DNA of 64,000 bases from Promethearchaeia archaeon (lineage in GTDB: Archaea > Asgardarchaeota > Lokiarchaeia > Sigyniarchaeales > SOKP01): assembly GCA_029856125.1 (NCBI GenBank), contig JAHQWJ010000141.1, positions 1 through 64,000 on the forward strand, written 5' to 3'. Under the pieces are notes generated by a model. The model was not told the DNA's origin and made no database searches. It worked only from the letters and a program-made list of their open reading frames with translations. Position 1 is the first letter of the stretch; each line of letters begins with the position of its first letter. Below are positions 7,877 to 17,003 of the stretch, piece by piece. The translations under genes and the position numbers were made by a program.

Positions 7877-9226
7877 TTAGAGTGCTGATTCGTCAATTAT
7901 ATCATAAATTTTATCAATGAGGGAGCTAATTTTTATGGTTTCTTGCGCTTCAGTTTTCATATTTTTTATTGTAACTTCGTTTTGTTCCATCTCTTTTGGA
8001 CCAATGATCAATACAATTAGAACTCCAAGTTCATTGGCTTTACTCAATTGATTTTTAAGATTTGAAAATCGATAATCTACGATACATGGAAAATCTTCAC
8101 CTCTTACCATTCCAGCGAGTTTTAACGCGTAACCTGACACAGTTTCGTTAATTGAAGCAATGTAAATAGTATCGGTATAATCAGGTTCCCGAATTTCTTC
8201 TGGGATTAAATTATATGTTTTTAGAAATAAAGAGAACATTAAAACACCCATTCCAAATCCGGTTCCTGTTATTTTTTCATCAGAAAATAAAGTAAGTAGG
8301 TCATCATAGCGTCCACCACCAAAAATACTTCTAATATTTTCTTTTCCTGTATCAAAAACTTCATATACTATTCCCGTATAATAATCCAGACCGCGTGAAA
8401 CTCCAGGTGAAAAGTTACAATACTCTGAGATCTTAGCATCTTCTAGAAGTTGTATAAATGAAGTTAACTCTTTATACCCTATAGTACCGTAAAATTCCTC
8501 AGAAATATCTTCAAATCGGTTTAAAAGGTCTTTTAAACTTGTCGCTTCTTTTAACTTAGTTATGCCTTGAATAATAATTTCATCTTGAAAAATATCTAAT
8601 ACGTACTTCTCGTATTCTGAATCTTCCATTTTATCAGCTTTATCTAAAATTTTATAAACTAATGGTATTTTTTCTTTAGGCACATTCAAAATTAATTCAC
8701 AAACCGAATCTATGAAGCGACGATTATTGTAATAAATTTGGAATTGCTCTGATGTAGCACCAAATTCAGAAAAAATGTCAACGATAATGTTAAATATCTC
8801 TAAATCAGCATAAAGACTATCTTCTCCCAAAATATCCATATTAATTTGCTTGAATTCCCTTCGTCGACCTTTTTGTGGCCTTTCGTATCGATAGCATGTC
8901 GGTACTGAAAACCACCTTATAGGTTTTTTTAGTTCTTGACGCTTCGCAGTGATCATTCGCGCTAAAGATGGAGTAAGTTCAGGAATTAATATTAATTTTT
9001 CTCCTTTTTTCTTCTCAACTATGAAAGATTGTTCATTTACTAACTCGTCAGAGGATTTAGCGGCAAAAATCTCAATGGGTTCTAAACTGGGACTCTCGAA
9101 TTCTTCATAACTATATAAATCCGCAACATCTCGAATATTATCAATTATCCAGTTTGTTTCCCGCAAATCCGAAGGATAATAATCTTCCATTCCTCTTAGT
9201 GGTTTAGTTGATAGTTTCTTAGACAT
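7877..9226 (-). CDS. hisS: histidyl-tRNA synthetase
   Basis: A class II aminoacyl-tRNA synthetase of about 449 residues that charges tRNA-His. Seen motifs are LRGMEDYYPSD at the N-terminus, the motif-2 region RWFSVPTCYRYERPQKGRRREFKQ (shown here as its ends, roughly residues 105-128), the histidine-specific GLDYYTGIVYE and the motif-3 GGGRYDDLL. The C-terminal ~95 residues form the anticodon-binding alpha/beta domain. I chose the ATG at 9224-9226 over a GTG four codons upstream because family members begin close to this point. The gene is complete and stands alone. Confidence 0.95.
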   Translation of the reverse strand: MSKKLSTKPLRGMEDYYPSDLRETNWIIDNIRDVADLYSYEEFESPSLEPIEIFAAKSSDELVNEQSFIVEKKKGEKLILIPELTPSLARMITAKRQELKKPIRWFSVPTCYRYERPQKGRRREFKQINMDILGEDSLYADLEIFNIIVDIFSEFGATSEQFQIYYNNRRFIDSVCELILNVPKEKIPLVYKILDKADKMEDSEYEKYVLDIFQDEIIIQGITKLKEATSLKDLLNRFEDISEEFYGTIGYKELTSFIQLLEDAKISEYCNFSPGVSRGLDYYTGIVYEVFDTGKENIRSIFGGGRYDDLLTLFSDEKITGTGFGMGVLMFSLFLKTYNLIPEEIREPDYTDTIYIASINETVSGYALKLAGMVRGEDFPCIVDYRFSNLKNQLSKANELGVLIVLIIGPKEMEQNEVTIKNMKTEAQETIKISSLIDKIYDIIDESAL

Positions 9227-9381
9227 AATATTGTTCACTTAAATTAGCGCTAGTAATATTTAAAAAAGCGATCATTTACAATTATCTTTTTCGTTTTTAT
9301 TGGATTAAGGAAAGTTAATTCAACCATTTCAATATCATTCAAGATAAAAACCTATTAAAATAATTAAGCGTTAAAATAATT

Positions 9382-9759
9382 ATGCCAAATATTGAAATGA
9401 TTAACCCGGGAACCCCCGTTGCAGGACCTTATAGTCCAGGTATAAAAGCAGGTAATTTTCTATTTATTTCTGGTCAAGGTTCGGCTCAATCGAAAGAAGA
9501 TATTAAAGAACAGACCTTAACTACACTTAATAAAATAAAAACAATCGTAGAGGCTGGAGGCGGCAAAATTTCTAATATCGTTAAAGCAACCGTGTATTTA
9601 AAAAATATTAACGATTTTAGTGAAATGAACTCTGTTTACAAGAAATTTTTTAATGAAAACGGCGTTTCAGAATTTTATCCTTCAAGAGCAGCATTGGAAG
9701 TATCGAATTTACCTTTACCTAGCATGTTAATAGAAATAAGTGCAATCGCTGTGTTGTAA
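9382..9759 (+). CDS. RidA (YjgF/YER057c/UK114) family enamine/imine deaminase
   Basis: A 125-residue RidA-family protein. These trimers hydrolyse reactive enamine/imine intermediates made by PLP enzymes such as serine and threonine dehydratases. Visible family marks are PGTPVAGPYSPGIKAGNFLF near the N-terminus, VKATVYLKNINDFSEMN in the middle and the C-terminal SRAALEVSNLPL with the substrate-binding arginine. The acidic residue of IEISAIAV is also in place. It lies 90 bp upstream of an alanine-racemase-fold PLP protein, and sdaA further along is another potential source of its substrates. Confidence 0.9.
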   Translation: MPNIEMINPGTPVAGPYSPGIKAGNFLFISGQGSAQSKEDIKEQTLTTLNKIKTIVEAGGGKISNIVKATVYLKNINDFSEMNSVYKKFFNENGVSEFYPSRAALEVSNLPLPSMLIEISAIAVL

Positions 9760-9849
9760 TTCACTATAATGTATTTTTTTTTTACAAAATCTAAAAAGCA
9801 ATTTTCATCTATTATCACTTAATTACTAATTACGAAGGTTGAATGATAT

Positions 9850-11034
9850 TTGATTTTAACATCTAGTTATGAAGAATTAAAGAATTTAGTAAAAAACAAG
9901 AAATTTCCTCTGGCGATATGTGATCTTGATGCTTTCAATCAGAATCTAGAAAAAGTTGGTAAATTTCTTAGAACAACAAAGAAGAGTTTACGATTATGTA
10001 CTAAATCTGTCAGAGTTCCTGAACTGGTAAATAAAGTTGAAAAAGAAGATTTTGTTAACGGTATCTTTACCTACAACTCAGCAGAAGCTTTATTCTATGC
10101 AGAAAAATATAGAATTAAAGACATCTTGATGGGTTATCCCACAATGTCTAAGATCGATGTCGAAGAATTATGTCAAGCTGCAAAAATAGATGATGTAAGG
10201 ATTTCAGTGATGGTAGATGATACCAAGCAGATTGATCTTTTAGATGAATTAGCGGTTAGGAATAGCGTTGAATTTGATATTTTAATTGAAATAGATGTTG
10301 CTGACAAATTATTTGGAAGAAATGTTGGCGTTTTAAGAAGTCCGATAAGGGAACCTGAAGTTGTAGTAAGTCTTGCACGATTTATCAATAAAAAATCTCA
10401 GTTGCATTTTCTAGGGATTATGGGTTATGAAGCTCAGAACGCGAGTATAGGAGATGACAAAATGTTGTTTAGATATGCGAAGAGGAGATCAAGGAAAAAA
10501 GTTAATATATGGCGTCAAAATACTGTAGATGCCCTCATTACTGCTGGATTTCAACCAGAAGTTGTAAATGGAGGAGGTTCAGGATGCTTTCAAGAAACAG
10601 CTACCGAGCCCTCTATAACTGAAATAGGTATAGGATCATTACTTTTTAAATCGCATATTTTTGACTCAATTAATTCTTTAAACGAGTTCCTACCATCTAT
10701 GTTTTTTGTTCTACAAATTGTTAGAAAACCGCGAATAAATATTGCCACTGCTTTTTCAGGAGGGTACGTGAGCTCTGGAAGCGTGAGAGCATTACCTATG
10801 TCGGTTATTCCAAAAAATTTGAAGATATCTAAAGACGAAGGTTTTGGCGAAGTTCAAACACCCTTTATTTTTGATCCAAAGCAACTTGAACTTAACCTTG
10901 GAGACCCCGTATTTTGTAGGTTTGGAAAAGCGGGGGAGCCCTTAGAACACTTCAATGAAGTATTGATTTATAGTAAAGGTGAACTAATAGATAGATATAA
11001 AACGTACCGTGGACACGGCAAAAGATTTTCTTAA
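9850..11034 (+). CDS. alanine racemase N-terminal-fold PLP protein (D-threonine aldolase/D-serine dehydratase-like)
   Basis: A 394-residue fold-III PLP enzyme. The N-terminal TIM-barrel region has LAICDLDAFNQNLEKVGKF and the putative PLP lysine in LRLCTKSVRVPEL, as in low-specificity D-threonine aldolases and D-serine dehydratases. A glycine-rich VVNGGGSGCFQETA near residue 238 is the phosphate-binding region. The C-terminal domain ends with RGHGKRFS. The HxC metal site of eukaryotic D-serine dehydratases is not clear, so substrate cannot be fixed. The start is a TTG at 9850. The RidA protein just upstream fits a role beside a PLP enzyme that releases imines. Confidence 0.75.
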   Translation: MILTSSYEELKNLVKNKKFPLAICDLDAFNQNLEKVGKFLRTTKKSLRLCTKSVRVPELVNKVEKEDFVNGIFTYNSAEALFYAEKYRIKDILMGYPTMSKIDVEELCQAAKIDDVRISVMVDDTKQIDLLDELAVRNSVEFDILIEIDVADKLFGRNVGVLRSPIREPEVVVSLARFINKKSQLHFLGIMGYEAQNASIGDDKMLFRYAKRRSRKKVNIWRQNTVDALITAGFQPEVVNGGGSGCFQETATEPSITEIGIGSLLFKSHIFDSINSLNEFLPSMFFVLQIVRKPRINIATAFSGGYVSSGSVRALPMSVIPKNLKISKDEGFGEVQTPFIFDPKQLELNLGDPVFCRFGKAGEPLEHFNEVLIYSKGELIDRYKTYRGHGKRFS

Positions 11035-11080
11035 TAAAATTAAAGCGGTTCAGAAAAAAAATAAAATTAGAAATTATTAT

Positions 11081-12916
11081 TTAATATAAGTCCTTAGTAG
11101 CGAAATCTAGATCAAGTTCAATTAAAGTTTCTTTGAGAGGGTACCCATTCTCAGGATTCCAACCCATTTTTGAACAATATCCTTTATAGTCTTCTAAATA
11201 ATCAACTGTTACGGTTCGTTCTGGAAGTCTATTTTTGATAATATCAATTCCTTCACGTAATGTGAACGCTTGCCTTAACGTTTGAATTCGGCGTCCAGTC
11301 TTAATGGCTTCTTCAATAGTTAAATCCCATCCAACAACTGCTTTAATTAATTCTAATAAAGGATATTTCTGAAAAACATACGCAAATTCGCATAGTCCGA
11401 TGCTATGAGTAAATTGCATAATAGCTGTGAAAAGTTTTTCAGCCTCGCTCCTATCGTCTCCTGGACGTTTAAATTTTCTTGGAAGCGTTATTCCCTCAAA
11501 TAAACCATTGGGTTTAATTATTGGCCCCATTACGAAGAAATCTAAACTTGCTGTTGTGTGCCTACCTGGTGTTGGATCGAAAGCCATAGTAGTCCCCATA
11601 TTTTTATAATATTTTGGTGAATGCATGCCCAATTCTTGACCCATTGAATGCATTGCATATTCTGAACCCTTACCAAGTTTTTCTGCAGCAATTTTAGAGC
11701 CGTCTGCCAGTAAATCACCAATTCCTTCCCTATTTATCATTTTATTTAATAACGTAAGTATAGCTTCTGAATTTCCCCAAGTCAATTCGAGTCCGTCAGT
11801 ATCGTCCTTAGAAATTAAATTATTTTCGTAGCATTCGATTGCAAATGCAATAGTCGCCCCAGCAGAAATTGTATCAATTCCAGCTCGATTACACAAATCG
11901 TTCGCCTTAAATATTGACATGAGATCGTCGTTGAGTAAGAGATGCCCAAAACTAGCACAAGTTTCATACTCTGGTCTATGAGTTTCTTCTAAATCCACTT
12001 CTGGAACTTTCATGATTGCCCCACAACGAACGGGACATGAGAAGCATCCATATGGTTTTTGTTTATACTTATCTATTTCAACGCCTGTTATTTTAGATAA
12101 TTTCTCAGGGGGAAAATCTTCTTTTGTTCCTCCCCAATTCTTGCAGGGAGTATCTCCTATTTGAAATAAAATTTCATTTCCCATTGTAGTTCCTAATGTC
12201 CTATACCCCTCAATTCCACCTACAGTTGTGTTGTTTATACCTTCGTTATATTCCTTGGTATGTTGGATAAGAGCGTTGTTATCTGCAATTTCGATCTTTT
12301 TTGCTCCTTTGAGAACAATTGCTTTAAGTTTTTTAGAACCCATAATCGCACCAAATCCAGATCTACCAGCAATTCTAGCTTTGTCATTAACAATTCCAGA
12401 AATTAAACTTAATTTTTCACCAGATTGACCAATGCTAGCAATTTGAACTCTCCCATATTTATCTTTTAGTTTATCTTCGGTTTGAACAGCATCCAAACCC
12501 CATAAGTCCGAAGCGTCTAAAATTTGCTTATCGCCTTCTATAATTGTTATATATTTTGGACTTTCTGCCATTCCTTTAATCAGAATTGCATCATACCCGC
12601 ACTTTTTTATTTCTGGACCAAAATAGCCTCCACAATTTGAATCACCCCATGTTTTTGTTAGCGGAGATTTCCCTGCGACCATGAAACGGCCTGTTAATGG
12701 TGCAACTGTACCAGTTAATAGTCCGGGAAAAAATCCGAATACAGATTCGGGACCGAGAGCATCTGTTTTTGGGGGCATGCTTTCATATATGAGTTTGGCT
12801 GCTAAACCAAATCCTCCGATGTATTGACGATAAATTTGTTCTGATAGTTCTTCTTCTTTAAATGTTTCACTAGTAAGATCTACCCATAAAATTTTACCAA
12901 AAAATCCGTTTGACAA
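11081..12916 (-). CDS. aor: aldehyde:ferredoxin oxidoreductase (tungstopterin family)
   Basis: A 611-residue AOR-family enzyme that oxidises aldehydes to carboxylic acids with ferredoxin as acceptor, using a tungsten bis-pterin and a [4Fe-4S] cluster. The N-terminus GKILWVDLTSETFKEEEL, the pterin-binding APLTGRFMVAGKSPLTKTWGD (split here by its ends, residues ~70-92), the cluster motif CFSCPVRCG near 290 and a late Cys near residue 500 (GLCEFAY) fit the family, as does the length. It starts from TTG at 12914-12916. It converges with the alanine-racemase-fold gene. Substrate specificity (AOR, FOR or GOR type) cannot be read from sequence alone. Confidence 0.92.
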   Translation of the reverse strand: MSNGFFGKILWVDLTSETFKEEELSEQIYRQYIGGFGLAAKLIYESMPPKTDALGPESVFGFFPGLLTGTVAPLTGRFMVAGKSPLTKTWGDSNCGGYFGPEIKKCGYDAILIKGMAESPKYITIIEGDKQILDASDLWGLDAVQTEDKLKDKYGRVQIASIGQSGEKLSLISGIVNDKARIAGRSGFGAIMGSKKLKAIVLKGAKKIEIADNNALIQHTKEYNEGINNTTVGGIEGYRTLGTTMGNEILFQIGDTPCKNWGGTKEDFPPEKLSKITGVEIDKYKQKPYGCFSCPVRCGAIMKVPEVDLEETHRPEYETCASFGHLLLNDDLMSIFKANDLCNRAGIDTISAGATIAFAIECYENNLISKDDTDGLELTWGNSEAILTLLNKMINREGIGDLLADGSKIAAEKLGKGSEYAMHSMGQELGMHSPKYYKNMGTTMAFDPTPGRHTTASLDFFVMGPIIKPNGLFEGITLPRKFKRPGDDRSEAEKLFTAIMQFTHSIGLCEFAYVFQKYPLLELIKAVVGWDLTIEEAIKTGRRIQTLRQAFTLREGIDIIKNRLPERTVTVDYLEDYKGYCSKMGWNPENGYPLKETLIELDLDFATKDLY

Positions 12917-13039
12917 CTTTATTTAACTCCTATGCTTTAATTTCTATAAATACCTTTTATGTGTATTTATTAAATAATTAAATGTTTAGAATGTTTAAAA
13001 AGATTATAAACGAGAAAATTATAAAATAGCTAACAAATC

Positions 13040-13330
13040 ATGTCTAAACATATAAATAATTTTATTATTATGCATCCAGATGATAATTGTGTTACTGCTC
13101 TTGAAGATATATTAAAAGGTTCACAAATTCAAATAAGAGAAAGTTCCATTGTCATTAACCAAAATATACCCTTAGGGCATAAAATCGCTTTAGAAGATAT
13201 TAGAAAAGGCGATTTGGTTAAAAAATATGGCCATTCTATAGGAATTACTACAGAAGATGTAAATCAAGGAGATTGGATACATATTCATAACCTTACAAGT
13301 CAGTATCTCAAGGAGGTAATGAAAATATGA
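13040..13330 (+). CDS. UxaA/SuyA-type small subunit (SAF domain)
   Basis: A 96-residue SAF-domain protein equivalent to the N-terminal domain of altronate dehydratase UxaA or to SuyA, the small subunit of (2R)-sulfolactate sulfo-lyase. Characteristic segments are NIPLGHKIALEDIRKGD and the closing KKYGHSIGITTEDVNQGDWIHIHN, with histidines that help bind the metal. The stop overlaps the start of the large-subunit gene by 4 nt (ATGA), so the two are translationally coupled. The small/large split seen here is shared by SuyAB and by some archaeal altronate or galactarate dehydratases, so the substrate is undecided. Confidence 0.82.
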   Translation: MSKHINNFIIMHPDDNCVTALEDILKGSQIQIRESSIVINQNIPLGHKIALEDIRKGDLVKKYGHSIGITTEDVNQGDWIHIHNLTSQYLKEVMKI

Positions 13331-14514
13331 TTGAAGAATTTATGGGATATCAACGACCGAATGGAGAAGTTGGAATTAGAAATAAAATTGCAATAATTTC
13401 ATCTGTTGTATGCGTAAATCACGTAGTTCAGCAGATCGCTAGTAAAGTTAAGGATGCAGTGCCTATTACCCATCCTCTAGGATGTGGTCAATTTGGACCT
13501 GATTATAGCAACACTTTGAATACTTTAATCGGTTTAGGAAAGAATCCTAATGTGTTCGGAGTTGTAGTTGTTGGGTTAGGATGTGAAAATATTAGTAGTA
13601 GGTTATTAGCTAAAAATATCATAAAATCAAAAAAGCCAGTTGAATTTTTTGATTTACAAGACATTAAAGGAGGATCACCAGCTGCAATAGAAAAAGGTAT
13701 TATCCTCGGGAATAGAATTTCTGAGGAAGCAAGAGAATTGAAAAGAGAACCATTTGATTTCTCCCACATCGTTTTAGGATTAGAATGTGGAGGATCAGAT
13801 TCAATTTCAGGGATATCAGCAAATCCAGCTTTAGGTATTATATCTGATAGAATTGTTCAATTTGGAGGGACTTCTATTTTAGCAGAATTTACGGAGTGGA
13901 TTGGCACTGAACATTTATTAATTAAACGAGCAATTGATAAAAGTGTTGCAGAACAAATACATGAGTTACTCTCCGGTTTTTTAGAAAATCTAAAAAATTT
14001 AGGCATTAATTTTCTTGGAGTACAACCCACACCGGGGAACATTCAAGGCGGTTTAACAACGATAGAAGAAAAAAGTTTAGGTTCCATAGCAAAAGCGGGA
14101 AAATCTCCTATCCAGGGTTTAATTCAATATACAGAAAAACCTAAAGGGAAAGGGTTGTGGTTAATGATCGAACCAAGTTTGGATGTTGAATCTATGACGG
14201 GATTAGCTGGAGTAGGAGCAAATATTATTGCCATGACGACAGGAAGGGGTAGTCCTTGTGGAAATCCTGTGGCTCCCGTGATAAAATTATGCGGGAATCC
14301 AAAAACTTGTGAATGGATGGCAGAAAACATTGATGTTGATGTTAGTTCAATTATTAAAGGAGAAAATTCCGTGGAGGAACTTGCTGAAGTTCTGTGGTTA
14401 AGAATGAAAAAGGTATTGAACGGTGAAAAAACTCAAGCAGAAAAATTAGGTTTTAACGATATAGCGATTTGGAGAAATACAGCAGCACCGTTTCAATACA
14501 TGCATTGTAAATAA
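13327..14514 (+). CDS. UxaA/SuyB-type large subunit lyase
   Basis: A 395-residue protein of the D-galactarate dehydratase/altronate hydrolase family, the catalytic part that works with the SAF subunit before it. Motifs seen are GYQRPNGEVGIRNKIAI at the start, THPLGCGQFGPD, VVVGLGCEN, LGLECGGSDSISGISANP and the C-terminal TGRGSPCGNPVAPVIKLCGN. The cysteines in these glycine-rich motifs are family-conserved and probably bind iron. Length matches SuyB (about 390) as well as the C-terminal domain of UxaA. No sugar or sulfonate transport or dehydrogenase gene adjoins it, so the physiological substrate remains open. Confidence 0.85.
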   Translation: MIEEFMGYQRPNGEVGIRNKIAIISSVVCVNHVVQQIASKVKDAVPITHPLGCGQFGPDYSNTLNTLIGLGKNPNVFGVVVVGLGCENISSRLLAKNIIKSKKPVEFFDLQDIKGGSPAAIEKGIILGNRISEEARELKREPFDFSHIVLGLECGGSDSISGISANPALGIISDRIVQFGGTSILAEFTEWIGTEHLLIKRAIDKSVAEQIHELLSGFLENLKNLGINFLGVQPTPGNIQGGLTTIEEKSLGSIAKAGKSPIQGLIQYTEKPKGKGLWLMIEPSLDVESMTGLAGVGANIIAMTTGRGSPCGNPVAPVIKLCGNPKTCEWMAENIDVDVSSIIKGENSVEELAEVLWLRMKKVLNGEKTQAEKLGFNDIAIWRNTAAPFQYMHCK

Positions 14515-14526
14515 AAATGGGGTAAC

Positions 14527-15831
14527 TTATAAAAACGGATTCTTATCTCTGAGTATTTTTTCTTTATATTCTTTTAAAGAAGGAGGACAAAGCTCTTTTT
14601 CAGTAGCTTCTTTTTTAAGTGTTTTCATAATTTCTGCTAAATCAACTCCTACTGGACACCAGTTAGTGCAATTTTCGCAACCTGTACATAAGAATAAACC
14701 ATCTTTAACAGCAGCTTCGATTCCATTATGAATGTAATCCCGAACGATATTTATTGCTCCAATACCGTATTTTGATGCGTATATATTACCAAATGCTCGA
14801 GAAGCTGTGCATACATAATCACAACTTTTACATGCGATACATTTTAAAATATCTTTATAAAATAGATTTTCTTTTGCTGCTTTAATTCTCCAGTCATCTA
14901 CTAGTATTATAACTACTTCTTTCGCACCATACATCCCAAACACGCGCTTTCCTTGAATATCGGAAGTATTTGATGCCGCGGATATAAAACTAATATAAGC
15001 TCCATCTACATTATTTATTCTCTCTTGTAATTTGGCTACAATTAGAGCATCAAAAACATTTGGAACGATTTTTTGTATTCCTACTACAACGATATGTTTC
15101 TCAGTCGCCCTAGTTAAAAGACTAATATTTCCTTCGTTTTCAATTAGAACGATAGAACCATCATTTGCAGCAATTACATTAGCCGATGTAAGAGAAACAT
15201 TAACATCGTTAAGTAATTCGGGACGATAATTCTTTCGGTAATATGCTACTATTGCTTCTGCTTTCGCTTCTATATCTATTCCATGTTTTTCCTTTATTTT
15301 TGCGGCGATTTCTTTTTCAGTAAATTGTACTCCAGGAGCTAAAGTGAAACTTGGATATTTATAATCAAATAATTGACATAGAACGTCGCCTAAATCCGTT
15401 TCTTTAATTTCTATATTATTTTTCTTCAAAACATCAATTAGTCCAATATCTTTAGCTTCCAAGGATTTTGATTTATATAATATTTTATTATCCCCTAATT
15501 CTTCCATAAAGATTTTTTGGGCTTCTTCGTTTGTTTTGGCGTAATAAACCTTAAATTTGTTAGTCTTACTCATGACATTTATACACTTTTCCACGTATTC
15601 CTCAATATTTTCGATGAAATCCTCACGCATTTTAGTAAGTTGCTCTTTGTGTTCTTCTACAAATTCTCTACTAGTATCTTCGTAAAGATATCGTAAATCG
15701 AAGGAACGATACTTGCCTAAGCTAGCTATCTTCCAAATATCTCCAAATTTGCTGTAAACAGAATCTTTATCGTTTAATTGTTCTATTTTTTCTTTTACTT
15801 TTTCATATAGCTCCTTTCCTTTCTTATTCAT
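14527..15831 (-). CDS. LutB/LldF-like iron-sulfur LUD-domain protein
   Basis: A 434-residue protein with an N-terminal LUD domain (residues ~100-310, including the nucleotide-type region VSLTSANVIAANDGSIVLIE) and two C-terminal [4Fe-4S] motifs, CIACKSCDYVCTAS near 335 and CTGCENCTNWCPVGVD near 385. In bacteria LutB works with LutA and LutC to oxidise L-lactate to pyruvate. Its start overlaps the stop of the upstream CCG-domain gene by 4 nt, so the pair is coupled. The second Cys motif departs slightly from bacterial LutB. No LutC or lactate permease is present, so a ferredoxin-linked electron-transfer role on another 2-hydroxy acid is also possible. Confidence 0.8.
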   Translation of the reverse strand: MNKKGKELYEKVKEKIEQLNDKDSVYSKFGDIWKIASLGKYRSFDLRYLYEDTSREFVEEHKEQLTKMREDFIENIEEYVEKCINVMSKTNKFKVYYAKTNEEAQKIFMEELGDNKILYKSKSLEAKDIGLIDVLKKNNIEIKETDLGDVLCQLFDYKYPSFTLAPGVQFTEKEIAAKIKEKHGIDIEAKAEAIVAYYRKNYRPELLNDVNVSLTSANVIAANDGSIVLIENEGNISLLTRATEKHIVVVGIQKIVPNVFDALIVAKLQERINNVDGAYISFISAASNTSDIQGKRVFGMYGAKEVVIILVDDWRIKAAKENLFYKDILKCIACKSCDYVCTASRAFGNIYASKYGIGAINIVRDYIHNGIEAAVKDGLFLCTGCENCTNWCPVGVDLAEIMKTLKKEATEKELCPPSLKEYKEKILRDKNPFL

Positions 15832-16565
15832 ATTAATGGGTCCTCCTGATTCATTATTTTGATTATAAAATCCTCAAATTTAATTACAGGTTTCTTAATA
15901 TTATTTTCTTCTCGTATTCTTCGTAAAGCGGTATAACAAAATGGACAAGCTGTCAACATAGCTTTTCCTTTCCTCATTTGATTAAAAATCGTTTTAGCGT
16001 TGTAATCGCTATTTTCTTTAAAAGTAGCATAGACCCCTCCACCAGCCCCACAACAAATGCTATTCATTCTAGTATTTTCCATTTCAAATAATTCTATGTT
16101 CTCTATAGAGTTGATGATTTCTCTTGGTTCTTCGATAATTGGTGGAATCGCATTTCGCAGATGGCAAGCGTCGTGATAATTGACAGTTAATTTTTTTCCA
16201 GAATGTTTTAAATTCAACTTTTTTAAATTTTTAGGTATAGCCATGAATTGTAAGAGGTGTTTAACTTCAATATTGAAATCAGAACCCAAATATTGTTTAT
16301 AATATCGAGTTAGGTAATTATAACAACCTGCACAAATTGTAACAATTTTAGAAACATCATTTGAATTAAACCAATTATTTACAAATTCTACATGTTTCTT
16401 TAATTCTTCGTCGTTGGCTATGTGATAAGATAACGCACCGCAACAAGGGACGCCATCGAGGATTTCGTATTCATCGTCTAAGAATTTAATAATCTTTATT
16501 CCATTTTCGCAAGTTTCTTTATATTTAGAGCTTGATAAACACCCTAAATAAATTAATTTTCTCAT
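15828..16565 (-). CDS. LutA/HdrB-like CCG-domain protein
   Basis: A 245-residue protein with two cysteine-rich CCG domains, as in LutA/LldE, GlpC and HdrB. The first has CCGALSYHIANDE with an upstream Cys (YLGCLSS), the second has CHLRNAI followed by CCGAGGGVYATF and a late ACPFCYTAL. Such domains bind a non-cubane or [4Fe-4S] cluster and interact with disulfide or quinone partners. It is translationally coupled to the LutB-like gene. Because this genome has HdrA without an adjacent HdrB, this protein could also serve as an HdrB-type partner, though nothing places it there directly. Confidence 0.8.
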   Translation of the reverse strand: MRKLIYLGCLSSSKYKETCENGIKIIKFLDDEYEILDGVPCCGALSYHIANDEELKKHVEFVNNWFNSNDVSKIVTICAGCYNYLTRYYKQYLGSDFNIEVKHLLQFMAIPKNLKKLNLKHSGKKLTVNYHDACHLRNAIPPIIEEPREIINSIENIELFEMENTRMNSICCGAGGGVYATFKENSDYNAKTIFNQMRKGKAMLTACPFCYTALRRIREENNIKKPVIKFEDFIIKIMNQEDPLI

Positions 16566-16696
16566 AATTTAATTAACTTTTTAGTTTAAATTAAGATTTG
16601 ATGTTATTTTATTTAAGAATAATTGGAGAAAGACTTAAAATAAATTAAATTGAAATATATAACGATAAAAAGATATAATTAGATATTAGAAAAAAA

Positions 16697-16990
16697 CTGA
16701 GATGGTTCAATATTCCAAAATTATTAGAAAACAAAGAGAAGAATTTTTCGCTATTCCTAAATAAAAATAGGTGTGGAGGTTGCCAAGCTTGCGTATATGT
16801 GTGTCCAACGGGAATTTTAGAAATGGGAAACGAATTAAATATGAGAATAGCGTATACTCCCCAGGTTAAAGAAGGAAAAGCAAAGTATTGCACAGCATGT
16901 AAAAGATGCGAATATGGATGCCCAGATTGGTGTATTTATATTTTGAATGAATCAGATAATGAAAGTACTGCAAAAAAGGCAGAGGTTTAA
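16697..16990 (+). CDS. korD: KorD-like 2x[4Fe-4S] ferredoxin subunit, start unresolved
   Basis: A ~97-residue ferredoxin subunit with two cluster motifs, CGGCQACVYVCPTG and CTACKRCEYGCPDWCI. It opens a KorDABC operon and would carry electrons out of the 2-oxoacid oxidoreductase. The coding frame is open from 16679 to the TAA at 16988-16990, but holds no ATG, GTG or TTG before the first cluster. The only upstream ATG (16702-16704) is one base out of frame, and the first in-frame GTG (16799) would remove the first cluster. I list the in-frame CTG at 16697 as a placeholder. A one-base sequencing or assembly deletion near 16704 would restore the ATG. Confidence 0.75.
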   Translation: MRWFNIPKLLENKEKNFSLFLNKNRCGGCQACVYVCPTGILEMGNELNMRIAYTPQVKEGKAKYCTACKRCEYGCPDWCIYILNESDNESTAKKAEV

Positions 16991-17003
16991 CGAGGTTAGA
17001 AAA

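Noticed and set aside
16947..17003. earlier ATG as the korA start
   Set aside because: It lies inside korD; the ATG at 17004 has a ribosome-binding site and gives a normal KorA N-terminus.
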